A stretch of DNA of 38,026 bases. Source: DATLFA01 sp039934635. GTDB taxonomy: Bacteria; Actinomycetota; Acidimicrobiia; Acidimicrobiales; WLNW01. The translations under genes were made by a program, and so were the position numbers. The notes beneath the pieces were generated by a model. It was not told where the DNA came from. It made no database searches and saw only the letters and a program-made list of their open reading frames with translations. Positions 6,481 through 12,975 of the stretch are shown here, piece by piece (positions within the stretch are counted from its first letter, which is position 1; each line of letters opens with the position of its first letter). The stretch lies in assembly GCA_039934635.1 (NCBI GenBank), contig JBDTLT010000028.1:1-38026 (forward strand). The letters are read 5' to 3'.

Positions 6481-7170
6481 TCACGACAGCGCGGCATTGA
6501 CGGCCGCCTCGGCGTGCAGCCGCGTGGTGGGGAAATAGTGGACCGTCACGTCTTCGGCCCCGACGAGTAGTTCGATCTCGGTGCATCCGGCGATGACGCC
6601 GCGAGATCCCTGGGCCACGAGTCGGTCGATGATGTCGAGGAACGCGCTCCGCGATTCTGAGCTGACGATGCCGCGCACGAGCTCGTCGTAGATGACTCGA
6701 TGCACCGTGATTCGATCGGCTTCGCACGGTATGGCGACGTTGAGTCCCGCGGCGATCAGTCGTTCCCGGTAGAAGTCCTGCTCCATCGTGTAGCGGGTGC
6801 CCAGGAGCGCCACGTGGGATATGCCGGCGCCAACAATCGCCGCGGCGGTCGCGTCTGCGATATGTAGGAACTCGACGTCGACCGCAGCCTCGATCATCGG
6901 TGCGACGACGTGCATCGTGTTGGTGCACAGCACGATGATCTCTGCCCCCGCGTTCTGCAGTACGCGTGCGTCGGCCGCCAGCATGGCGCCTGCGGTGCGC
7001 CAATCACCTGCTTCTTGGAGTGCTTCGACCGCGGCGAAGTCGTAGCTGCGGATGATCAGATCGGCGGAATGCGTTCCCCCGAGGCGCGCTCGGACCCCTT
7101 CGTTGATCAGTCGCTCGTACTCGATGGAGCTTTCCCAGCTCATTCCGCCAAGGAGCCCGATTCGTTTCAC
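6481..7170 (-). CDS. Aspartate/glutamate racemase family protein
   Basis: 229 residues from the GTG at 7170, which opens with K-R-I-G-L-L-G-G-M-S-W-E-S, the standard N-terminus of the family. The two catalytic Cys of cofactor-independent amino-acid racemases are present: Cys82 in V-L-C-T-N-T-M-H and Cys196 in I-A-G-C-T-E-I-E. The length is normal for the RacD/YgeA type, which interconverts L- and D-aspartate (some members act on other amino acids). TACGAT lies 9 nt before the GTG, and no Shine-Dalgarno is seen. It is followed, after 131 bp, by the cupin on the same strand. Family certain, substrate inferred. Confidence 0.92.
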   Translation of the reverse strand: MKRIGLLGGMSWESSIEYERLINEGVRARLGGTHSADLIIRSYDFAAVEALQEAGDWRTAGAMLAADARVLQNAGAEIIVLCTNTMHVVAPMIEAAVDVEFLHIADATAAAIVGAGISHVALLGTRYTMEQDFYRERLIAAGLNVAIPCEADRITVHRVIYDELVRGIVSSESRSAFLDIIDRLVAQGSRGVIAGCTEIELLVGAEDVTVHYFPTTRLHAEAAVNAALS

Positions 7171-7309
7171 GGCGCCTGGATCGTAGCGGCGCGCATTGCG
7201 ACGGTGCGCACGGCGACGCGCGGATCGACTGTGATCGGGTGAGAGCCCGGAACGGGTGATAGACATGGTCGCTGGTTCCGTCGGTGGGCCACCCGATGAA
7301 GGGGCCTCA

Positions 7310-7630
7310 ATGCCAAAGTTTCTTGTTCGTGCCAACTACGTGGGCGCGGGAGTCAAGGGTCTGATAGCCGAAGGTGGCACCAAGCGTCGTGACGCGGTTC
7401 GGGCTTCGCTCGAGTCGGTCGGCGGCACACTCGAGTGCTTCTACTACGCGTTCGGTGACACCGATGTCTTTGGTATCGGCGACTTCCCCGACGAGGCAAC
7501 CGCGACGGCGTGGTCGTTGATGGTCAATTCCAGCGGCGCAGTGACGCTCAATCTCGTGCCGCTACTGACGGCGGAGACACTCGACGCCGCGGCGGCGAAG
7601 ACCGCGACGTATCGAGCGCCGGGCGCCTGA
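7310..7630 (+). CDS. GYD-domain protein
   Basis: 106 residues. The ATG at 7310 opens M-P-K-F-L-V-R-A-N-Y-V-G-A-G-V-K-G-L, the usual start of GYD proteins, so the longer upstream reading is rejected. The body has R-R-D-A-V-R-A-S-L-E-S-V-G-G, F-Y-Y-A-F-G-D-T-D-V-F-G-I-G-D-F-P-D and the T-L-N-L-V-P-L-L-T end. The name-giving G-Y-D is G-D-T-D here. The fold is a small ferredoxin-like barrel of unknown biochemical role. It is monocistronic, divergent from the racemase and convergent with the VOC gene. Confidence 0.88.
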   Translation: MPKFLVRANYVGAGVKGLIAEGGTKRRDAVRASLESVGGTLECFYYAFGDTDVFGIGDFPDEATATAWSLMVNSSGAVTLNLVPLLTAETLDAAAAKTATYRAPGA

Positions 7631-7639
7631 ATCAGTCCG

Positions 7640-7669
7640 CTCCTCGCGAAAGCAGGAGAGTGACCTCTC
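7640..7669. terminator. Candidate terminator hairpins between convergent genes
   Basis: CTCCT-c-GC-GAAA-GC-AGGAG (7640-7658), with a GNRA loop and one bulge, overlaps a second possible hairpin, GAGAG-TGAC-CTCTC (7656-7669). Both lie in the 54-bp gap between the convergent GYD and VOC genes. There is no T-run. Confidence 0.45.
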
Positions 7670-7684
7670 GGCACCGCGTCCAAC

Positions 7685-8104
7685 TCAAGAGGGCGCGTTG
7701 GGATCAGCGGCGGAGACCATCCATGGGGTGCCGAAGCGGTCGACGCACATGCCGAACGCGGGGGAGAAGAATGTCGCGATGAGCGGTTGCGTGACTTGGC
7801 CGCCTTCGGCGAGCGCGTCGAACACGCGGTTGGCTTCTTCCGCGGTCTTGGGGCTGACCGACACCTGGATGCCCGAGACGGTGATCGGCCCGTCAGTCAT
7901 CGGGTCGTCGGATGCCATGAGCATGCCGCCGTCGAGCATGAGTGCAGCGTGGATGACGAGGTCGGCCTTATCGGGCGGCAAGTCGCGGGTGTCCGGCGCA
8001 TCGCCCATGCGCATGATGAAGACTTCGCCCCCAAAGATCTCGTGGTAACGGGTCATCGCCTCGCGGCAGTTGCCGGCGAAGAACAGGTATGGGGAAAAGC
8101 TCAT
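7685..8104 (-). CDS. PhnB-like VOC-superfamily protein
   Basis: 139 residues. The start at 8104 is fixed by a strong AGGAGG four bases upstream on its strand. It is the PhnB/YjdN glyoxalase-like fold: S-P-Y-L-F-F-A-G-N-C-R-E-A-M-T-R-Y-H-E-I-F-G-G-E at the N-terminus, a central L-M-A-S-D-D-P, and C-V-D-R-F-G-T-P-W-M-V at the end. Related proteins are metal-binding or bleomycin-resistance-like, and PhnB homologues are widespread with no settled reaction. Monocistronic. Family well supported, function unassigned. Confidence 0.9.
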   Translation of the reverse strand: MSFSPYLFFAGNCREAMTRYHEIFGGEVFIMRMGDAPDTRDLPPDKADLVIHAALMLDGGMLMASDDPMTDGPITVSGIQVSVSPKTAEEANRVFDALAEGGQVTQPLIATFFSPAFGMCVDRFGTPWMVSAADPNAPS

Positions 8105-8314
8105 CGTGCCTCCTGAATGTGGTGTCATCCTTGCCTGCGTGGAGACGACGCGGCCGTCGCGAATTCATCGATGTCGTCGGCTACTTTCGACCGACCGTTC
8201 GGGACCCTCCAACCGGCGCACGTGACGCCCGCCGCACCCCCGCCGCCAAAGCATGTAATATTTCACCCGTTCGAGACCGGCCGCCGCGGCCGCTACGAAC
8301 GACCGGGGGGTTAC

Positions 8315-10108
8315 ATGAGATTTTACGAACGCGCCGACAGCCGTCCACGGCGGCAACGGGCTTCGTCCCGATGGGTCCGCGGGGTCGCCGCAGTGGCTGC
8401 ACTGGCCTTTGTCGCCGCCGCCTGCGGCGACAGCGGTGAGGCATCGGGCGGTACCACCACGGTCGGCGGCAGCAGCAACACCGCTGCCGCGACGACCACG
8501 ACGCTGCAGCCACAATCGGGCGGCACCCTGACCTTCGCCGCCTACTCGCAAATTGCCGGCCTCGATCCGCTCGTCGGGTTGGGCAGCGGTACGTCCGGCG
8601 CCATCCAGATGTCGGCGGTCTACGACACGCTGGCGCGCTACGACGCGGACACGAAGAAGTACACGCCGAGCCTGGCCGACTCGTTCACCGCCAACGCCGA
8701 CTCGACTGAATGGACCATCAAGATCCATCCAGGCGTCAAGTTCACCGACGGCACCGAATACAACGCGGAAGCAGTTCGCTTCGGCTTGAACCGCCATCGC
8801 GTCGGCAACAGCATCCCGGTCGCACAATGCGCCGACTACATCGCGTGCCCGACCAACAGTCGATCGTCGTCCGCCTATATGGGCCTGATAAAGGACATCG
8901 TCGCCACTGACAACCTGACACTCAAGGTCACGCTGAGCGAGACGTGGACATCTTTCCCCTACGCATTGGCGTCCGAGCCGGGCATGATCCCATCGCCGAC
9001 TGCAGTGAAGAAGTGCGACCCGGCGAAGAATCCGAATACCTGTGATTTCAACCTGAAGTCGGTAGGCGCAGGACCGTTCATGGTCTCGTCGTTCAAGGTG
9101 GGCGAGTCGATCGAGTTGGTCAAGAACCCGAACTACTGGAACGGCCAGGTGTACTTGGACGGGGTCAAGTTCGTGGCCTTGGGTGACCTTGGTGGCGACA
9201 AGACCTATGACGCCTTCAAGACCGGCACCGTGCAAGGTGCATACCTGCGAGTGTCGAGCGCGGTCGCGCAAGCGAAGAAGGACAAGGTGACCGGTCTCTC
9301 CGTCATCGAGCAGGCGGGCGAGACCATGTTGCTCAACATCGGTGCGATCGTGCAGTGCAAAGGCGGCGCACCCGGCGCGTTGTGTGCCGGCAAGCCCGAC
9401 GGCGCTGTCTCGTCGACGCCGGTAACAGCGAATGCGTTGATTCGCCAAGCGATCGCGGCCGCGTTCGACGCCAAGACCTGGAACGAACGGGTGTACCAGG
9501 GGACGGGCCTCACCGGCGCGGAGCTGTTCCAAAAGAGCTTCCCGTGGGATCCGGGCGTACCCGGAGTCGCGTACGACCTCGAGAAGGCCAAGTCGCTGGT
9601 AACCCAAGCGAAGGCCGCCGGTTGGAACGGCTCGCTCAAAGTGCTGTTCACCAACTCGGCCGTTGATGCGAATGCGGCGGTTGCCCTCCAAACGATGTTG
9701 CAAGCCGCGGGCATGAACCCGCAGGTTGACACCTCGAAGGATTCGACGGCGGAGCAAGCCATCGTCGGCTCGAGGGACTACGACACCGCCCGCTGGGGCA
9801 CGTCGATCGGCCCCGACGACAGCGCCCTGTGGTCATTGGCTCAAGCGCTCAACTCCACGGCCCCGAGCAACAACACCGGCTTCAAGAGCGCCAAGGCCGA
9901 CCAGGCGCTCAAGGACTTGCGGGCGGCCAAGACCGACGATGAGAAGAAGGCCGCGTACAAGACCATCGCCGAGGAGTTCAATGCGCAAATGCCGTGGCTC
10001 AACTACTCCGCGGTCGAGACGCTGAAAGCGTTCACGGCCAAGGTCCACGGCGTCGCGCCGAGCCATCGCAACTACATCTACTTCGACAAGGCGTGGATGG
10101 AGAAGTAA
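8315..10108 (+). CDS. ABC transporter family-5 solute-binding lipoprotein (peptide/nickel type)
   Basis: 597 residues; ATG at 8315 after a GGGGGG run. A lipoprotein signal peptide is clear: R-rich start, hydrophobic V-A-A-V-A-A-L-A-F, lipobox V-A-A-A-C with Cys37, then a Ser/Thr/Gly-rich tether to about residue 70. The family-5 hallmarks follow: S-G-G-T-L-T-F, L-D-P-L, the L-A-D-S-F-T segment, W-T-I-K-I-H-P-G-V-K-F-T-D-G-T and G-A-G-P-F-M-V. It would capture a peptide or similar solute outside the membrane for an ABC permease. No permease or ATPase genes are adjacent, so it is an orphan receptor here. TAATAT at 8256-8261 is a possible -10. A strong hairpin ends the transcript. Confidence 0.92.
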   Translation: MRFYERADSRPRRQRASSRWVRGVAAVAALAFVAAACGDSGEASGGTTTVGGSSNTAAATTTTLQPQSGGTLTFAAYSQIAGLDPLVGLGSGTSGAIQMSAVYDTLARYDADTKKYTPSLADSFTANADSTEWTIKIHPGVKFTDGTEYNAEAVRFGLNRHRVGNSIPVAQCADYIACPTNSRSSSAYMGLIKDIVATDNLTLKVTLSETWTSFPYALASEPGMIPSPTAVKKCDPAKNPNTCDFNLKSVGAGPFMVSSFKVGESIELVKNPNYWNGQVYLDGVKFVALGDLGGDKTYDAFKTGTVQGAYLRVSSAVAQAKKDKVTGLSVIEQAGETMLLNIGAIVQCKGGAPGALCAGKPDGAVSSTPVTANALIRQAIAAAFDAKTWNERVYQGTGLTGAELFQKSFPWDPGVPGVAYDLEKAKSLVTQAKAAGWNGSLKVLFTNSAVDANAAVALQTMLQAAGMNPQVDTSKDSTAEQAIVGSRDYDTARWGTSIGPDDSALWSLAQALNSTAPSNNTGFKSAKADQALKDLRAAKTDDEKKAAYKTIAEEFNAQMPWLNYSAVETLKAFTAKVHGVAPSHRNYIYFDKAWMEK

Positions 10109-10127
10109 GCACAACTCGCGTTTCGTT

Positions 10128-10162
10128 TGACAGCCTCCTCGAATAATTCGAGGAGGCTGTCA
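10128..10162 (+). terminator. Strong hairpin terminator after the solute-binding protein
   Basis: A perfect 16-bp inverted repeat with a 3-nt TAA loop: arms 10128-10143 (TGACAGCC...) and 10147-10162. It begins 19 bp after the stop codon. No T-run follows, so it is a hairpin-only terminator or an mRNA 3'-end stabiliser. Confidence 0.75.
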
Positions 10163-10189
10163 CGCGTTCGAACGGAGTTTGCGCACTCG

Positions 10190-10195
10190 TAGACT
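10190..10195 (+). promoter_or_regulatory. Candidate -10 for a leaderless Anbu transcript
   Basis: TAGACT is followed by exactly 6 nt and then the ATG at 10202. No Shine-Dalgarno is present. Inferred from the recurring TANNNT-N6-start pattern. Confidence 0.45.
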
Positions 10196-10201
10196 CCCGG
10201 C

Positions 10202-10936
10202 ATGACTTTCGCGGTTGGGATTCGTGTCGAGGCCGGCCTCGTCGCGCTCGCCGACACGCAGGTGGTGCGCGGGCATCAGACATCCAACAAAGGCAAGTTG
10301 TCGATAATCGAACACAGCGACAGCCATGCGTTCGTGATGACCTCCGGTTTGCGGTCGATCCGCGACAAGACGGTGCTGCGACTAGAGGACGAGCTGGCGG
10401 CGTTGTCCGAGCCGTGTGAGCGCATGCACCAGTTGGTGAGTGCCTACGGCGATCAGCTCAAGCAAGTACGCGAAGAAGACAACGCGTCGTTGACGGCCAG
10501 CGGGCTGAAGTTCGACTCGCACGCCATCATCGGTGGCCAACTCGCGGGCGACGCGCTGCCCGAGCTATTCCTCGTCTACCCCGAAGGCAACTGGGTGGTG
10601 GCCACGACCGACTCTCCGAGCTTCATCGTCGGGCGATCGGCGTACGGCAAGCCGATCCTCGACCGACTCCTGCGTTTCGAGACGTCGCTTCGAGAAGCCG
10701 TCGCGCTGGCGTACCTTGCGTTCGACGCCACCCGCACCAGCACGGTCGACGTGGGCTACCCCTTCGACTTGCTCGTGCTCGATTCGGGCCGTGGTCCGCT
10801 TCGGCCCCAGCGGTTCGACGCCCATGATCTGCAAGACGCCGAGGCGTTCTGGCAGACGCGCCTGCAGGCGGCGCTCGCCGACTTTCCCGACAAGTGGGCC
10901 GACGCGGTCTGGTCCGAGGCAAGTCGACCGCGATGA
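10202..10936 (+). CDS. Anbu-type proteasome-like protease
   Basis: 244 residues. The N-terminus M-T-F-A-V-G-I-R-V-E-A-G-L-V-A-L-A-D-T is that of Anbu (ancestral beta subunit, COG3484). Removal of Met would expose Thr2 as the Ntn nucleophile; Asp18 (A-D-T) and a Lys in S-N-K-G-K-L are the usual supporting residues. Later elements include S-H-A-I-I-G-G-Q-L and Y-G-K-P-I-L-D-R. Anbu proteins assemble into ring or lock-washer particles; peptidase activity is weak or unproven in studied cases. It overlaps by ATGA with a transglutaminase-like gene, the usual Anbu neighbour. The alpha-E and circularly permuted ATP-grasp genes that often complete the locus are not next to it. Confidence 0.92.
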   Translation: MTFAVGIRVEAGLVALADTQVVRGHQTSNKGKLSIIEHSDSHAFVMTSGLRSIRDKTVLRLEDELAALSEPCERMHQLVSAYGDQLKQVREEDNASLTASGLKFDSHAIIGGQLAGDALPELFLVYPEGNWVVATTDSPSFIVGRSAYGKPILDRLLRFETSLREAVALAYLAFDATRTSTVDVGYPFDLLVLDSGRGPLRPQRFDAHDLQDAEAFWQTRLQAALADFPDKWADAVWSEASRPR

Positions 10937-11766
10937 CGAATATCCGAGTGCACAGCGAGCTGCGCTACAACATCGAACAAACGAGCAGCTTCATCTTCGC
11001 GGTATTCGCGGCAAACAGTACGTACCAAACGGTCCTCGACGAGCGCGTCATCCTCGAGCCACCACTGCCGTTCGAGCGGCTGCCGATCGATACCGACCAC
11101 CACGAGATTCTTCGGGTGAGTGTCGAGCCCGGCCCCTTCTCGATCACCTACGACGCCACCGTGCGCCTCGACGCCCGCATCGCCAACGAAAATCCTTCGC
11201 GTGAAACACCCTTCGCCGAACTGCCGGCTGATGTGATCGGTTTGCTGAGCCCTAGCCGCTATTGCGAATCCGACAAGCTGCTGCGTTTCGTGAACCGCAC
11301 GTTCGGCACGCTCTCGCCCGGCTTCGAACGAGTGACCGGCATTTGCAACTGGATCTACGACCACCTGACCTACATCGCCGGCAGCACCGACTCGTCGACG
11401 ACCGCGGTCGACGTGCTCGTTCAAGCAGCCGGCGTATGCCGCGACTATGCCCATCTCGGCATCGCGCTGTGCCGTGCGCTGGGCATCCCGGCGCGCTACG
11501 TATCCGGTTACGCGGTCGGGCTCGATCCACCCGATTTTCACGGCTTCTTCGAGGCGTACCTCGACGGGCGGTGGTATCTCTTCGACGCGACGCGCATGGC
11601 ACCGATCGACAAGCTCGTGCGCATCGCGTCCGGTCGCGACGCAGCCGATGCGCCGTTCTCGACGTTTGTCGGGTCGGCGACACTCAACTCGATGGTGGTG
11701 TCCGCAGTCGACTTCACCGGCGACGCCTCCATCGAGGCCACCACAGCCCCCGTCACGACTGCCTAG
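10933..11766 (+). CDS. Transglutaminase-like cysteine peptidase (Anbu partner)
   Basis: 277 residues; the ATG at 10933 overlaps the Anbu stop. The first ~100 residues form the beta-rich N-terminal domain found in these proteins. The transglutaminase core carries the triad Cys169 (A-A-G-V-C-R-D-Y-A-H-L), His203 (D-F-H-G-F-F-E-A-Y-L) and Asp218 (Y-L-F-D-A-T-R). No signal peptide is seen, so it is cytosolic. In Anbu loci this protein is thought to act on peptide or isopeptide bonds together with ATP-grasp ligases, giving a putative modification-and-removal system; that role is inference. The gene ends 7 bp before the convergent gene. Confidence 0.92.
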   Translation: MTNIRVHSELRYNIEQTSSFIFAVFAANSTYQTVLDERVILEPPLPFERLPIDTDHHEILRVSVEPGPFSITYDATVRLDARIANENPSRETPFAELPADVIGLLSPSRYCESDKLLRFVNRTFGTLSPGFERVTGICNWIYDHLTYIAGSTDSSTTAVDVLVQAAGVCRDYAHLGIALCRALGIPARYVSGYAVGLDPPDFHGFFEAYLDGRWYLFDATRMAPIDKLVRIASGRDAADAPFSTFVGSATLNSMVVSAVDFTGDASIEATTAPVTTA

Positions 11767-11773
11767 GGCGGCC

Positions 11774-12910
11774 TCAACGACGCACACGCGTGCGGCGTGC
11801 GAGCAAGAAAGCAGACGCGGCGGCGATCACCAGCGCGAGCACCACGCCGACCTCCGCAAGCGAGCGGTCTTCGCCCGGAGGACCCTCGTTCGCGCCGCGC
11901 TCGATCGGGCGACTGGCGGTCGACGGTTGCGTGACGGGCACCGTCGCGGTGGTGGCGATCGCGGCGCAGCCCAGCGTCGCCTCCCGGAGTACATGTCCGT
12001 CCGACGCGCCGTCGTCGGACCAAATCGCGGTCATCGCCCCGTCGGTGCAGTTGGGCCCAAGAGCGAATCCTTCGTTGTTGAGCGCCGCCATTCCCGGCGG
12101 TGGTTCGACGATCACCGACAGCACGAAGGCGCCGTCCGCTGGTCGCAACACGGCCGCCACTCCACCGCAGTTGTTGTCGCAGAGCGCCCACAGCTCTTGA
12201 CGCGCCGCGCTCCAAACAACCTCCATCACCGCGTCGAGTCCGCTTGTCATCGACGCGACGACCGCAACTCCGCCGTCGTCGCGCAGCGCGACCATGTACA
12301 GCATTCCGTTGGCCTCGAGGCCGACCACGAAGAGCCCTTTGCCGTGGCCCGGGTAGTCCGCCGGCGCATACGGCTTGCCGGTCGCATCGCGAAGGCCCAT
12401 CGCGACAAACACGTCATCGGGTATCCAACTGAGGCCTTCGATGCCGGCATTCGCGCTCGTTGCCGGCAGCACCGAGTTGAGCTCCCACTGCCGCACGGCG
12501 CGCAACGGTCCTGCGCTCGACGTGTCGAAGCGCAAGATCGAGTTGCGGCTCACCGATGGCTCGTCACTGTCGCGTTCGGCACCGACATAGACGACGGTCT
12601 CGTCGCCGGTGATGGTGACGGCCTCCGCATCGGGGGATCCACTGCCCGTCGCGTATTGCAGCTTTCGCGAGCCAGCTGATTCGATCGTTGGAGCCCAGCC
12701 GGACGGGGTGCGGTCGAGCTTCGACAACATGCTCGGGCCGTCACGCACGGCCCACAAGCTGGACGGGCCGGCGAACGCGAGCCCCGAGATGTTCCCGCCC
12801 AGCGCATCGGTCTGATCGACGACGCGCACCGTGCTACCCGGCCACGCAACGGTCGGCACCGTGAACGCGCTGGCTAGGTTGATCACGACGACTGCAAGAA
12901 CGAGCTTCAT
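11774..12910 (-). CDS. Exported propeller-like protein with C-terminal membrane anchor
   Basis: 378 residues. It has an N-terminal signal-like segment, M-K-L-V-L-A-V-V-V-I-N-L-A-S-A-F. The repetitive middle region (G-L-A-F-A-G-P-S-S-L-W-A-V-R-D-G, D-A-E-A-V-T-I-T-G-D-E-T-V-V-Y-V, N-A-G-I-E-G-L-S-W-I-P, N-E-G-F-A-L) resembles esterase-like-of-phytase or SdiA-regulated beta-propellers. A Thr/Pro-rich stalk precedes a C-terminal transmembrane helix near residues 350-370 and a basic tail (R-R-T-R-V-R-R). It is therefore likely displayed on the outer face of the membrane. The enzymatic function is not established. It is divergent from the dikinase-like lipoprotein, sharing a 65-bp promoter region. 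Confidence 0.75.
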   Translation of the reverse strand: MKLVLAVVVINLASAFTVPTVAWPGSTVRVVDQTDALGGNISGLAFAGPSSLWAVRDGPSMLSKLDRTPSGWAPTIESAGSRKLQYATGSGSPDAEAVTITGDETVVYVGAERDSDEPSVSRNSILRFDTSSAGPLRAVRQWELNSVLPATSANAGIEGLSWIPDDVFVAMGLRDATGKPYAPADYPGHGKGLFVVGLEANGMLYMVALRDDGGVAVVASMTSGLDAVMEVVWSAARQELWALCDNNCGGVAAVLRPADGAFVLSVIVEPPPGMAALNNEGFALGPNCTDGAMTAIWSDDGASDGHVLREATLGCAAIATTATVPVTQPSTASRPIERGANEGPPGEDRSLAEVGVVLALVIAAASAFLLARRTRVRR

Positions 12911-12975
12911 CCCGTGCCGCGCAGGTTAGCCACGCGCCACGCCCATTGGCTTCGCGCGGGATACTGAGTGCGGTG

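Noticed and set aside
8165..9757. A 530-codon minus-strand frame
   Set aside because: Antisense shadow of the solute-binding lipoprotein gene, with no recognisable motif.
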